Shown: positions 49,741 to 61,035 of the stretch, in pieces
Numbering within the stretch: the first letter of the stretch is position 1
Layout: every line of letters starts with the position of its first letter
Assembly (NCBI GenBank): GCA_963575745.1
Contig: CAUYUJ010021155.1
Coordinates: 34,781 to 98,780 of the forward strand
From: Prorocentrum cordatum
Lineage: Eukaryota; Sar; Dinophyceae; Prorocentrales; Prorocentraceae
Length of the DNA: 64,000 bases
Reading direction: 5' to 3'
The notes under the pieces: generated by a model
Database searches by the model: none
What the model was told of the DNA's origin: nothing
The model's input: only the letters and a program-made list of their open reading frames with translations
Translations under genes and position numbers: made by a program

Positions 49741-50427
49741 ATAGCCTCCTAATGAAAGAGAGAGACCTTCGGTCAATTCCATGTGATTTAATGGCAAGGC
49801 ACACAAGGATTCCTGCCTCAGCATGATCATAATTTTATATAATTTTACTTTTATTCTTTGTAAAATTATAAAATTATGAATCCTTGTGTAATAACTTTAA
49901 GGACTTCAGAAATTCATTTATTTTATAATCTCTTATTTTTCTATTGGCATTTTCTTGAAATCTTATGTTTTATATCTTTCTTTTCTTTTACAAATATTAA
50001 TCTGAAGATTAATAAAGAAATTTGTAAAGATTAAAAGAAAGATAAAAATAAGATTTCAATTATAAGAAAATGCCAATAAAATAGAAAAATAATAAGAGAT
50101 TAAAAATAAAATATGAATTTCTGATAAATAAAATGATGAAATAAAAATCCAATTTTCTTTTCTTATTCTTTGCAATCATTATCTTTTCTCTTATTAGATG
50201 ATTGCAAAGAAGAAAAGAAAGGATTTTTATTTTATAATCAGTTTATTTATTTATTTTTCTTTAACAAAATAATTTATTTTATAATTAATACTTAATTTTT
50301 ATTTTGTTTTAATTTCTTTCAAGAAATTAATAAAAATTAAGAATTATAAAATATTATTTTGTTAAAAAAGAAAAATAAATGTTGATGGCATTATCATTAC
50401 GTTCCGTTTTTCTCTTTCTTTTACTTT

Positions 50428-50465
50428 AATGTGGATCCAGAGGATGCATCTTCGATGCCCACATT
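50428..50465. repeat. Double-hairpin module
   Basis: Closing stem AATGTGG/CCACATT encloses ATCCAGAGGAT and GCATCTTCGATGC. Confidence 0.75.
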
Positions 50466-50718
50466 AAAGAAAGAAAGAGAAGGACCGTAATGGCCATCAA
50501 CGATTAATCCAGCAATCTCTTCAATCAAAATTAATTGTTTACAAACGAGCAAACTTCAAAAAGAAAAAGAAATAAAAGTTTGCTCGGAAACAATTAATGA
50601 TTGAAAGAGATTTTTACTGGATTAATCCTCAATCTGTTGTGATTCCTAAAGGTAAGCTCACGTGTACGATGGATTCGATCTCTTCAGAACAAGCCATAAT
50701 GAAAGAGAACAATAATCG

Positions 50719-50754
50719 ATTGGCACTTAAGTGCGTCCTAAAGGACCGAAGCAA
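50719..50754. repeat. Double-hairpin module
   Basis: Closing stem ATTG/CAAT encloses GCACTTAAGTGC and GTCCTAAAGGAC. Confidence 0.65.
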
Positions 50755-51005
50755 TAGAAGGTTCTCTTTCATGTGCTTGATTCTGAAGGAAAGATCGATC
50801 CATTCGTACGTGAGCATCTTTCAAGGAATCATACAACAGATTGAGAATCATTTTCCAGAAGAACATTTTCCAATTCCTGACCGCTGTGAGCATATTGTGA
50901 GCCCAAGGGAAAGAAGGCTCACGCTCACTTTAATAGCGGTCAGAGGAAGGAAAATTGGTTCGGGAAAATGATGTTCTCTCTCGGCCCACTAATAAAGAAA
51001 AAGTT

Positions 51006-51060
51006 CAACAGATCGTGATCATCTTGCAGATGCGTCCTTAAGGACATCACGATCTGTTGA
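51006..51060. repeat. Double-hairpin module
   Basis: Closing stem CAACAGATCGTGAT/ATCACGATCTGTTG encloses CATCTTGCAGATG and GTCCTTAAGGAC. Confidence 0.75.
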
Positions 51061-51300
51061 TCAACTTTTTCTTATTAAATAGTGGGCCATTGAGAGAGAA
51101 CCTTGAGACACGAGGAGTTTCTATCACCGGTACAGCCACAGCTTCCAGCTTAACCGGTGATAGAGAACCATTCGTGTCTCAAGAGAAATAGCAGCTGCCT
51201 ATAAGAAATTCAAAGGACAGGATTGCAGCTGCGGTTAAAGACGGTATCAAAAGTTCTTTTCCTCGGGCTCTTCGAGCATTCTTTACAAATCTTCTATTTA

Positions 51301-51339
51301 AAGGCGGGGCCTGAAGGCCTCAGCGCAGCTGACCGCCTT
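51301..51339. repeat. Double-hairpin module, GGCGG subtype
   Basis: Closing stem AAGGCGG/CCGCCTT encloses GGCCTGAAGGCC and TCAGCGCAGCTGA. Confidence 0.75.
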
Positions 51340-51400
51340 AGCGCTACAGCGCATCCACTGGATCAGGATTATTCACCGTGGGCACATCATCAATAGCCGT

Positions 51401-51500
51401 NNNNNNNNNNNNNNNNNNNNNNNNNNNNNNNNNNNNNNNNNNNNNNNNNNNNNNNNNNNNNNNNNNNNNNNNNNNNNNNNNNNNNNNNNNNNNNNNNNNN
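51401..51500. other. Assembly gap, 100 N, at the composition switch
   Basis: Exactly 100 N. To the left is AT-rich hairpin DNA with mitochondrial genes; to the right GC-rich DNA with simple repeats begins at once. Confidence 0.99.
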
Positions 51501-51553
51501 CCTCCTCCTCCTGGTCCTCCTCCTCCTCCTCCTCCTCCTCCTCCTCCTCCTTC
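51501..51553. repeat. CCT trinucleotide repeat
   Basis: Interrupted CCT run starting at the gap edge. Contigs often end in such runs. Confidence 0.9.
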
Positions 51554-51679
51554 TCCTCTCTTGCCTCCTTTGATGTCATCCCCCCCTTCTTCCTGCCATC
51601 CTCATCCTCTTGCTTCCCCCCTGGCAAACATGACCTGCACTTGCTCTGGGTTGGGAACTGTGTATGATTAGATCCATAT

Positions 51680-51960
51680 CGACAAGCGAACAACACATAC
51701 ACACACATACACACACATACCCATAATTAGGGAGGTCGCAGGGAGGAGCGCTGGCCATGGGTATGGGTGTGAGTTGTCGGACACCTGCAGGGGCTCCCGT
51801 TCGAGCGGGGACCTCCATCTGACAACACGCACCCATAGCCCCGTCCATCCCAATTATGGGTATGGGTGTGTGTAGGTGTGTATGTGCGTGTGTGCGTGTG
51901 TGTGTGTGCGTGTGTGTGTGTGAATGTGCGTGTGTTTGTGTGTTGCTCGTTCGCCACACA
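51680..51960. repeat. Foldback element with CA/GT-rich arms
   Basis: CGAACAACACA near 51,686 faces TGTGTTGCTCGTTCG near 51,940, and ACCCATAATTAGGGA faces TCCCAATTATGGGT further in. A GTTGTC...GACAAC hairpin lies in the centre. The right arm is a GTGTGT-rich run. The structure suggests a non-autonomous foldback or MITE-like element. Confidence 0.7.
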
Positions 51961-53138
51961 CATACATTTATTTTATATATATATGTATATATGTATAAGA
52001 CTGCATTGGCGCTTCGCGCCATGCACCTTGGTCCTGAACATTTGGCATGCAAGCGGGATGGCAGGAAGGTCAAGCCGGCAATTTAACGATAACTCCTTGT
52101 TGCCTTCTCTGGCATCGTCGTTATCATAATATTATTCGTTCTCCTTCCTCCATCTTCATTCTCGCCATATCCTGCGCATTCTCCCCATCCTCCTCAGTTC
52201 TTTTTTGCGGAGGCTCCTCCTTGGAGAGCCTCTGGGGGCCTCACAAAAGTTGTTCAGGCTTTCTTGAAGCCTTTTGGAGGCCTGCTGGGCGTGTTCTGGA
52301 GTCCTCTGGGGGCTTCCTCGGGCCACCCTGCCTCCAGGCGCGGTCTCCCTGAGTGACTGGGTCACGATTTGGAATGCTTCAGAGGGCGTCTTCGGGCCAT
52401 CTTGGACCGCCATGGGGTTCTCTTAGGGCCATCTTGGACCCCTGTTGTGCCCTTTTGGGGCTGTCTTGGACTGCCTGGGAGCCCTTTCGGATAGTTGTGG
52501 GGCGATTTTGGAGCCTCCCAGGCGGCTTCGGACGCCCAGAAAACCGCCGTCTTGGAGCGTCGGGAAGCCGAAAAGAGGATAACCCCAAAATTCACAAAAA
52601 AAAAAACAGAAAGGAAAATCACAGATTTTTGCCTCTTGGGTCCTTCTTGGGAGTGCTCTTGGAGGCCTCGTCTCGGAGCGATCTTTGGGGGAATGACAGC
52701 TTCGCGGGCGTCGTCGTGGACCGTATTGGGGCTCTCTGGGGTCGTTTCGGGAGCGCGCCGGAACGCCTGGAACCCGTCTGGGGCCGTCTTCGGGCTCTCG
52801 TGAGGTTCTCCCGGATCGCCTGAAGGGTTTCCCAGAGGCCCGTGGAGGGCCAAATTCGTTTGGGGGGGTGATACGCTGGGGTGTGGGCTCCCTGGCCCTA
52901 TAAAAATATATAAATAGGTATAATATATATATATATATATATATACACAATAGACAGCTCAATGATATCGACAACCGCCGAGCCCGACCTGCGCACGCAA
53001 AACCATCATGGCACCGCCTATCAACCAAAATTCATCCAACGCACGGCGGATCCGGAGTCCAGGGAGTACGTCGAGGCGCCCCCGCGCCCCAATCCTGGCA
53101 GGATCAATCAACATCGAATCTGGAAATCGGATCGAACA
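51961..53138. other. GC-rich DNA with degenerate short repeats
   Basis: No gene is recognised. From about 52,200 to 52,860 the word GGGCCATCTTGGACC and variants of GGGGCTCTCTTGG recur about every 40 bases, which keeps several long frames open on both strands; they look like repeat translations rather than proteins. A TA dinucleotide run lies at 52,921-52,946. Confidence 0.6.
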
Positions 53139-53272
53139 GGCTCCTCCTCCTCCTCCTCCTCCTCCTCCTGCTCCTCCTCCCTTTCTTCTCCTCCCCTCCT
53201 CCTCCTAATTCCTCCGTCCTCCTCCTCCTCCTCCTCCTCCTCCTCCTCCTCCTCCTCCTCCTCCTCCTCCAC
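53139..53272. repeat. CCT trinucleotide repeat
   Basis: About 130 bases of interrupted CCT units. Confidence 0.9.
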
Positions 53273-53680
53273 ACTTCCTTCCTCCATCCCTCCCTGCCTC
53301 CCTCCTCCATCTCTCTTCCGTGCGCGTCGGATCGGGCTGCATCGGCACGGAATCGAGATCGAATCGGATCGGCTGCTCCAGAGATGCACCGCGGCGCCAC
53401 GTGCGGACACCTCGGGCCGCGTCGACTCGTCGGGGAACCGACTCGCATCGAGACGGCCGAAACCGACATCAGATCGGACCCATCGGACCGAAGTGGGCCC
53501 TGCCCTGCGGCCTTTTCCTGGCGTGGCTCAGCGGCACGCGGCTGCGGGCCCGCTGCACCAGGCTGCAGGCGCGCGCGAGCCCGCTCACGCCGGGTCCGCG
53601 CCGCCAGCCTGCGATGGGGGGGGGCTCAGGTCGGCACCAGCATTCACATCGGCGGGTGCCTCCTCCGAGGGACGATAGGT

Positions 53681-53819
53681 TTAGGTCGGCCCTGTCCCCC
53701 TACAGGGGGATTTTGGGCGAAAGACTTTGAAATAGTCAGAAAATACTGAAAAATCGTCCCCAAACAAACTTTTCACTATTTTTGAATCTTCCCCCTGTAG
53801 GGGGACAGGCCCGACTTAA
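53681..53819. mobile_element. MITE-like inverted-repeat element, copy 1
   Basis: The left end TTAGGTCGGCCCTGTCCCCC is matched by an inverted right end ending GACAGGCCCGACTTAA. Each end contains a further small palindrome CCCCCTACAGGGGG. The interior is AT-richer, with AATAGTCAGAAAATA and ATCGTCCCC. No coding capacity. A 35-bp sequence beginning ACATCGGCGGGTGCC occurs directly before and after it. Confidence 0.75.
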
Positions 53820-53980
53820 CACTAACATCGGCGGGTGCCTCCTCCGAAGGACGAGAGGTGGCGACGTCCGGTCGCTGCAGTCATCGTGCTCGCGTCAGGA
53901 ATGCATGATGAAGAACGCAGGGGATTTCCTTGCCGCGGCGGGCCCGGGCCAAACATAGGTTCCACGACATAGATCTAAAG

Positions 53981-54147
53981 TTAGGTCGGGCGTCGGGCCT
54001 GTCCCCCTACAGGGGGATGTGGGGCGAAAAATTAAAGATAGTCAGAACAGATTCAAAAAATAGTCAGACGTAGTCAAAACATCGTCCCCAGACCATTTTA
54101 CAATTTTTGCATTTTCCTCCTGTAGAGGGACGACAGGCCCGACTTAA
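53981..54147. mobile_element. MITE-like inverted-repeat element, copy 2
   Basis: Same ends and interior as copy 1, with a small duplication in the left end (GTCGGGCGTCGGGCC) and a doubled AGTCAGA motif inside. It is flanked by two versions of a 70-bp sequence (53,914-53,980 and 54,157-54,226). Confidence 0.75.
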
Positions 54148-54640
54148 GCATAATAAGGAACGAAGGGGATTTCCTTGCCACGGCGGGCCTGGACCACACA
54201 CAGGCTCCACGACACAGATCTAAGGAGCGGTCCAAAAACCCGAGCCTCTCCTGAGCCCAACGCGGTCCTTATTTCAGAATCTTGACTGCACCCACACCAA
54301 CCATCGGGTTGCCTGTATCGTTGATCGGAGAGGGTAGGCTTCGGATTTCGCCGCCGAGAAAATAACTCCGATCTCAATGATGGTGGCACTTGTCAAGCTC
54401 CTTGGGTGGCTGGGAAATTACCACCATCACGAAAATCGGCACTGCCCCGGAACAGTCATGCAACTCTCGCGCGCGGTCCGTCTCCCCACCCCCCTCAATT
54501 TCAATGTCCACGCGGGGCGCCGCGCGATTCGATGTTTCTTTCGACAGCCGCGGCTGAAACAAAATTCAAATCGGCGGCCTGCGGGGAGCGAACAAAAATG
54601 CAAAATAGATGAAATATTGTCCACGGAGGGTCGGATTACT
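54148..54640. other. GC-rich intergenic sequence
   Basis: No gene is recognised. It begins with the second version of the 70-bp repeat; the rest shows no structure I can name. Confidence 0.4.
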
Positions 54641-54641
54641 T

Positions 54642-54794
54642 TGAGGTCGGGCCTGTCCCCCTACAGGGGGATTTTGGGCGAAAAATTCAAAATAACCCAA
54701 CATTCTCCAAACATGTTCGAAAATAGTCAAAGATTAATTCCTATGCTATTTTTGTCAATTTTGAATCTCCCTCCTGTAGAGGACAGGCCGACTT
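54642..54794. mobile_element. MITE-like inverted-repeat element, copy 3
   Basis: AGGTCGGGCCTGTCCCCC at the left and CTCCTGTAGAGGACAGGCCG at the right, with the same interior words as copies 1 and 2. Confidence 0.75.
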
Positions 54795-54923
54795 CAGATT
54801 ATTTCCTCCGGTGGAGACGCCTCCTGAATTGGTGTTGGTGCCAATCTCCAGGCCTCCAAAAAGATAGCCCAAACTCGAGTCGGAAAACCGAATCGGTCAT
54901 CGGAGCACGTCGAGCCAATAGAG

Positions 54924-55030
54924 TTAGGTTCGAGCATGTCCACTTACAGGCAGATTTTGGACGAAAAACAAAACATACTCAAAACATATTCAAAAACTGC
55001 TAGGAAAATCGTCCCATACTATTTCTTGAC
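54924..55030. mobile_element. MITE-like element, copy 4, left part only
   Basis: TTAGGTTCGAGCATGTCC, then ACAGGCAGATTTTGGACGAA and a decayed interior ending at ATCGTCCC. The right end is missing. It shares the variant ACAGGC with the piece at 63,970-64,000. Confidence 0.6.
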
Positions 55031-55264
55031 AATAAATCGGCAAGGGCTTCGCCCCCTGCCGCCGGCCCCCTCTCTCGGATAATGGGTAATGCAAAAGCGA
55101 AATCATGAGGCCTTGGCGCCGCCGTGAAGCAGCGTCGGGACTTCACGCGAAGACGATGAATAATCGGCAAGACAAATTGAGATTCTGATGATAGTGTTGA
55201 ATTCGGTGTGGCATTTCGAGCTTGCTCGCGTACGCTGTGCAAAAAGCTGTTCTACAAAGTATTG

Positions 55265-55990
55265 AAATGTTGCGAATCCAATGTGTTTTTCTGACCCGGA
55301 CCCCGCCGATCTGAAAGAGGGGCGTCACCGAATTTGAGAAATGTGACGAATCCCATGTGTTTTTTGACACAGACCCCGCCGATCTGCAAGAGGGGCGCCG
55401 CCAAATTTCACGAACGTCGCAAATCCCTGATATTTTTGGACCCTGACCCCGGCGATCTGCGTGAGCAGCGGCGCCGCCGAATTTCAGAAATGGAAGAAAT
55501 CCCTCGTGTATTTTTTAACACTGGCCCCGCCGATTTGCGTGAGGAGCGCCAGTGAACATCAGAAATATGGCAAATCCAATGTTTTTGGACCCTGACACCG
55601 CCGATCTGCGTGAGGGGTGCCACCGAACGTCAGAAATGCTGCAAATCCCTAATGTTTTTGGACCCTGACCCCGCCAATCTGCGTGAGGAGTGCCACCGAA
55701 TTTTAAAAATGTAACAAATCCTTTGTGCTTTTGGACCCTGACCCCGCCGATCTGCGTGAGGGGTGCCGCCGAATTTCCAAAAAAATGTGGCGCATCCCTT
55801 GTGTGTTTTAGACCTTGGCCCCGCCGATCTGCGTGAGGGGTGCCGACGAATGTCAAAAATGTGGCGCATCCCTCGTGTTTTTATACCTTGGCCCCGCCGA
55901 TCTGCGTGAGCGGGGCCGCCGAATTTCAGAAATGTGGCAAATCCCTAGTGTTTTTTGACCCTGACCCCGCCGATCTGCGTGAGGGGTGTC
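55265..55990. repeat. 73-bp tandem array, about ten units
   Basis: The core GACCCCGCCGATCTGCG recurs at about 55,301, 55,372, 55,447, 55,522, 55,593, 55,666, 55,739, 55,815, 55,890 and 55,962. Spacing varies from 71 to 76 and is not a multiple of three, so the array cannot keep one reading frame and is not coding. Between cores are variants of GAATTTCAGAAATGTGGCAA. Confidence 0.9.
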
Positions 55991-56197
55991 AATTTCGCCC
56001 CCCTGGAAATTCTGAGAACCCTCCCAGGAGAAGCTATCCAGGGCACTTTTCGGCTCCCCCCCTCGCGCAGTCCATCAACAAGGAACAGTAAGCAGCATAA
56101 AGCAATACTGTAGCAATGGAAACTAGAAACTGGAACTGGCGCAAAGAACCGCAAACCTTGGTCCCACAGCATGGTGGCCCCACAAGGGGGCCGGCTG

Positions 56198-56239
56198 ATT
56201 TTTGAATATTCCTCCTGTAGAGGGACGTGCCCGACTTAA
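56198..56239. mobile_element. MITE-like element, copy 5, right end only
   Basis: TTTTTGAATATTCCTCCTGT then AGAGGGACGTGCCCGACTTAA matches the right ends of copies 1 and 2. Confidence 0.65.
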
Positions 56240-57000
56240 CAGTAGAGGTCGGCGGGCAGATCTGGTGGGCATCGAAGCCAGCGCCCGGCGCCCTGGCTCG
56301 AGGCCTTGCACCGGGGAAGTGCAGACCGAGGTCGGCATTCGGAGCCGAGTCGAGCCGCTTCGAGTCGACGGAGCCGAAGTGGCTCCGTGGGGGGTGGTCG
56401 AGAAGCGCGGCTCCCAGACACCTAATGTTACACCGATCCTGGCCAGGCCCATCGATGGGCCCAAGATCGATGTTGCGTGCCTCCCTGGGACGGCTGGGGA
56501 AACTGGACGCAACCTTGACAGCGGCCACTTTTTCCAGCTTCCCTGACGGGGGAGGGGGCGGGGGGAGGAGCGTCAGGGAGGACTGGCTGAGGGGGGAAAC
56601 ATCGAGCTGGGATCGGCGATGCATCGCCGATAGGCCCCCGACAGCGAGTCCACACGTTTCTGGGCGGGGTGGGCTATCGGGCGCCTGCGGGCGACCAATG
56701 GGCGATAAGGGGTCGATGCATCTCCCCTGCCATCTTCTTCTTATTATTATTATTAGTAGTAGTAGTAGTCGTATTCGTGCTATTATTAATACTACTGATA
56801 TGATTGTTGTTGTTGTTATTATTATTAATATTATTATTATTAGTATTTATTATTATTATCAGTATTATTATTATTATTATTACTAGCATCATTAGTATTA
56901 TGCATTATGGTTATTCTCATCATTCGTATGATTATTGGTATTAATGTTATTCGAATTATTGTTAGTATTATTGGCCTTCTTACTATTCTTGTTATTATTT
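56240..57000. other. Dispersed repeat and ATT-rich microsatellite
   Basis: No gene is recognised. At 56,597-56,690 lies a sequence, from AACATCGAGC to GGGCGGGGTGGGCTATC, repeated at 63,847-63,945. From 56,737 to 57,000 there is a long, impure ATT/AGT repeat. Confidence 0.75.
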
Positions 57001-58690
57001 CTCCTCCTCTTCCTCCTCCTCCTCTGCCTTCCTTCTCCCCCCCTGCCCTGATCGCCCGGCGCAGAGGCCCGCCTCTGTGTGCGATTGCTTGAGCTTGATT
57101 TTTGTCCACGCGCTGGACAGCGCATGGCTTGTGAGTAATGACGCGGGCGTCTGCTTGTTCTCACCCGACCGTGACATTGCATCCGCCCCTGGTTACCGAG
57201 TTGTTTTCGGGTCAGAACTCGGCTCCCTGGCGACCGTGAGGGACGATCCGGGCACCCCTGGAACGCCCTCGGCGAGGCGCAGCTGCAGGAGAGCGCCACC
57301 GAGGCTGGAGAACCGTCGAAAACCTCGACCGCCGAACTTCGAAGAGCTCCCCCCCTGGCGTTGCCACTTTGGGTGGGGGTAACTGGGTACGGCAGATTCG
57401 CGCCCCCGTCGACAGGCGACCACCCCGCCGCTGGCGTCCAATGTGGAACGCCGCCGGCGACCCAGACTCGGTCGATGCTGAACGACCGGACGTTGCGGAA
57501 ACGGCCGATCGTTCAGGTTTGAGCGACCGCCGCGGTGCTGGGAACCAGCGCCGAAGTCGGCACGACAAGAACCTGCCGAAGTGTGTGGGCGGGGGGCGCG
57601 AGAGGGCGTCACGGCTCTAGGGCCTCGCTGCCGCGAGGGGAGCGAGGAAACGTCGCCCGCGTGCGGCCCTCGCCCTCCTCCCTGCCCCTCGGCTTTCGAG
57701 GGGTGTCTCCCCAACTGTGGTGGTAATTTGGTGGGGGTCTCGAAGGGGATGGGGATGGGGATCGGTTAACCGATACCGATCGACGGTATGTGCAAACTAC
57801 AAATTCGCGCCCCGCCGTTCGCCCTAACACAATGAGCGCGCGCGATCCCAGCCGCACCGGCGGAGCAGGAGCGGCAACGACGGCCGGCCTCCGTGTCCGC
57901 GACCTCCGTGCCGCGGGGCTCCTTCATCGAGAGGGCGAGCCTGGCGGGAGCCATCAGAGTCGGGAGGGAGCCCTCCTCCTCCTTCCTCCTCCAATTCCTC
58001 CAAGTCCAACTCCTCCTCCAACTCCTCCTCCCCCTCTTGGGGTGCGACAGTTTCTCCAGCCCTTGGTTCCTCTGCATGCTTCCCCACATCCCTGATCAAG
58101 GCAAGTCGTCTGGACATCGTTGCTGGGTGGGCTGGTGGGGTTACTTTTTTACGTCGCGGCCACAGGCGAAGGAGCCAGCAGCAGAAGCAGAGTTGGCTCG
58201 GGCTACGAGCGAACAGCTGGTGGGGTTAATTTTTTGACGCAACCGCAAACGAAAGCGCAGGCGGCGAGTACCGGAACGGGCGGGCCGCGCGCGAACCTGA
58301 TTGCCTGACGCGCCAGCAAAAAGAGGCCTAGGCGGCACCTCAGATCACCAGAAGCGGGAGGGGGTGCGGGCTGCAGCTGCCAGGAACCAGGTCCAGGAGC
58401 GAGCACATGCAATTAGCCGACCGAAGTTGGGGCGCAGCCAAAATGGCGCGGGACTGGTGGGGTTACGCGTAGCGGGAAGAATTGTGAGGGCCCCCCAAAC
58501 GGTGAGGTGACCGCGCCGTTCGGCTGCAGTCGGGCCGCCGACACAAAGAACGGAGCCCCTCTTTGGCCCCACAACCGCCTGCGTGCACGAGGACCGCTGG
58601 AGAAACAGCCATGGAAAAAATCAATCGAGCCCCCTCCGAACCGACACTGCTCCTCATTCCAGCGTCTTGGCTGTAGTAAGTGGGAATTCT
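57001..58690. other. GC-rich sequence without recognised gene
   Basis: Several frames over 100 codons exist on both strands but overlap one another and show no known domain. GCTGGTGGGGTTA recurs at about 58,131 and 58,217 with similar following sequence (TTTTTTACGTCGC and ATTTTTTGACGC), with a third partial copy near 58,453. Confidence 0.5.
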
Positions 58691-58699
58691 AAGACGAGG

Positions 58700-58744
58700 C
58701 CGACGACGACGACGACGACGGCGACGGCGACGGCGACGACGACA
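58700..58744. repeat. GAC/GGC microsatellite
   Basis: CGACGACGACGACG grading into GGCGACGGCGACGG. Confidence 0.9.
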
Positions 58745-59309
58745 CTCTGGCCTTCTGAGAAGCCAACTCTGTTTCGGAGAAGGCTCAGACAATTTCTCTG
58801 AAGACTGGAGGCCTTCCGAGTTTTCTGAGAAGGCCTGCCCCCTCTCACTTTCCCCGTGGGCTCGCCGCCGACTCGTGGGATTTCGAGATTACCACACCGT
58901 CTGTCACCATAGCTACTTGTTCAGCCGAGATTAGAGAAAGACGACATGGAAAGAGAGAGAGAGAGAGAGCGAGCGAGCGTGCAAGACAATAAAGAGGTAG
59001 CACTTCAATGACCAACGCCATGAGACAAACGTGTGTGTAGGATGACTAGTTTTCGCCAACAGCACACACAAGCAAGTGGCACTATGGTTGGGCGGGTAAC
59101 ACGCACATGTATATGTTTATCTGTGCGAGACATCACGTCTCTGTAAGAACGTCACAACTCGGCTCGGACATGGACCATGTCGGAGGTGAGGGGGTGAGAT
59201 CGAAATGGAACGGAGAGCCCCCCTACCGGGAAATCGATTTCGGTTTCGTGTTCGTGCGTGCCGTGCGGGCGAGGCGAAGCTGCGTGGGCGGGCGAGAGAA
59301 AGTCTCCTG
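58745..59309. other. Intergenic sequence with a GA run
   Basis: No gene is recognised. TTCTGAGAAGGCC-type short palindromes lie at 58,758-58,835, and an AGAGAG run followed by GAGC units at 58,950-58,979. Confidence 0.5.
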
Positions 59310-59482
59310 TGGCTGAGGCGCGGCTGGACCAAATGACTCCCTTCCGGGCGGGCGGGGGCCCGCGGTGTCCCGCCGGTGTCCCGCTGGTGTCCCGTGTGGC
59401 TGAGGCGCGGCCGGACCAAATGACTCCCTTCCGGGCGGCCGGGGGCCCGCGGTGTCCCGCCGGTGCCCCGTCGGTGTCCCAA
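59310..59482. repeat. Tandem duplication, about 87 bp, two units
   Basis: GTGGCTGAGGCGCGG, then GACCAAATGACTCCC and repeated GGTGTCCCG words, occur twice in a row with a few substitutions and a shorter second unit. Confidence 0.85.
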
Positions 59483-59486
59483 TTAT

Positions 59487-59497
59487 GGTGATGATAT

Positions 59498-59535
<38 letters not shown>

Positions 59536-60325
59536 GTGATGATGGTGTGATGATGACGATGTTGATGTTTGTTTTGATGATCGATAGTGAGATCGGTATT
59601 GATATCGATTGTGATATCGATTGTGAGATCGAATGTCAAATCGCTTGTGAGATCGATTGTGAGATCGATTGTGATACCGAATGTGAGATCGATAATGAGA
59701 TCGATAGTGAGATCGGTTGTGAGACCGAATGGGATATCGATTGTGAGATCGATTGTGATATCGATAGTGAGATCGATAGTGAGACCGAATGTGAGATCAA
59801 TTGTGGAATCTATTGTGAGATCGATAGTCAGATCGATTGTGAGATCGATCGATTGAGTTAGTAGTGAGATCACTATCGGTAATGAGATCGGTAGTGATTT
59901 CGATAGTGAGATCGATGATGAGACCGAATGTGAGATCGATTGTGAGTTCGGCTGTGATATCGATAGTGAGATCGATAGTGAGATCGATAATGAGATCGAA
60001 AGTGAGTTCGATAGAGAGATCGATAGTGAGGCCGAATGCGAGATCGATTGTGAGATCGATTGTGATATCGATAGTGAGATCGATAGTGATACCGAATGTG
60101 AGATCGATAATGAGATCGATAGTGAGTTTGATAGTGAGATCGATAGTCAGATCGAATGCGAGATCGATTGTGATATCGATTGTGAGATCAATAGCGAGAC
60201 CGAATGTTAGATCGATTGTGGGATCGATTGTGAGATTGATTGTGAGATCGATAGTCAGATCGATTGTGAGATCTATCGATTGAGATCGATTGTGAGATCG
60301 GTAGTGAGTTCGATAGTGAGATCAA
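59487..60325. repeat. GAT repeat followed by a 12-bp satellite
   Basis: A GATGAT run (59,487-59,560) leads into about 740 bases of variants of the 12-mer GATCGATAGTGA. Because 12 is a multiple of three, frames stay open on both strands and translate as four-residue repeats (RSIV on the plus strand, TIDL on the minus). This is expected for the repeat and is not taken as coding. Confidence 0.9.
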
Positions 60326-61035
60326 TCGAGTGCGACGTTGGTCCCTCCCCTTCCCTCACCTCCTTATCACCCGAAGGGTGGTCTATGCGGTATAGTTGAA
60401 AACATGACGGCGTTTGAAAACAAGGATTGTGGAAATTGCCAACCATCGCGTAGCTGCAACAGCTCGTCGGGCACATAGTCAGCATACAGTAGCAATAAGA
60501 TCTCGCCGCGGCGGTGCTGGCCTTAGGCATTCCAAGCAGTGCTTCAGATTGAATATTGCCAGCAGGAACTTACAGCAAGCGAGGACCCCAAACAGTAAGC
60601 GACTGCTGCCCAGATGGGTAACGTGTGAGGAGCAGTCTGTGGGATGCAGTCTAGCACAGCACAGCACTGAAAGAAAAAACGATGGGACACCCGAAGTGCA
60701 ACCACGGACTGGGGAAACTGTGCTGGCAGAGGGCCAGGCCAGAGCAGCCCCGAGACGGAGGAGGAGGAGGAGGAGGAGGCGGAGGAGGAGGAGAAGGAGG
60801 GGGGGGGGGGAAAGGGAGGGGGGGGGGGAATAGGAGGGGGAGAAGGATGAGGAGGCAGAAGAGGATCAGAGGGAGGGAGCAGAGAGCAGGGAGCAGAAGG
60901 AAGAGTAGGACGACAAAGATGAGGGAAGGAGAAGCAGAGTGAACAGAGTGGGAAGAGAAGGGACGAAACAAACATTATCCCAGTGCGACCCCACCTAGGA
61001 GTTGGGACCCCTAGGAAAGCAGCATTAGTAGTAAC
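60326..61035. other. Intergenic sequence with a GGA-rich run
   Basis: No gene is recognised. A GGAGGA and poly-G run spans about 60,758-60,850. Confidence 0.6.

Larger units (their letters stand above)
48330..51400. repeat. Non-coding tract of nested hairpins
   Basis: No gene is supported. Examples are 48,461-48,536 (CTTATCACCATTATTATGTGG and its mirror) and hairpins at 49,024-49,160 and 50,597-50,870. Double-hairpin modules are at 49,690-49,740, 50,428-50,465, 50,719-50,754, 51,006-51,060 and 51,301-51,339. The 124-codon frame at 50,597-50,971 follows hairpin arms and has no recognisable protein features. Confidence 0.8.

Noticed and set aside
50597-50971. A 124-codon frame near the end of the mitochondrial part
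   Set aside because: It crosses several hairpins and a double-hairpin module and has no recognisable protein features.
52353-53028. Frames of 150-200 codons on both strands in the degenerate repeat region
   Set aside because: They overlap each other on opposite strands, follow a short DNA repeat and show no known domain.
53104-53410. Arg- and Glu-rich frames over CCT/AGG repeats, also at 60,544-60,975 and 63,302-63,686
   Set aside because: They are translations of trinucleotide repeats.
55334-56091. Overlapping frames through the 73-bp array
   Set aside because: The unit length is not a multiple of three and varies, so no protein repeat is maintained.
58436-58447. Twelve bases AGCCAAAATGGC match part of the dinoflagellate spliced leader on the minus strand
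   Set aside because: The match is short, near-palindromic and stops where the leader should continue (CAAG), so chance is likely.
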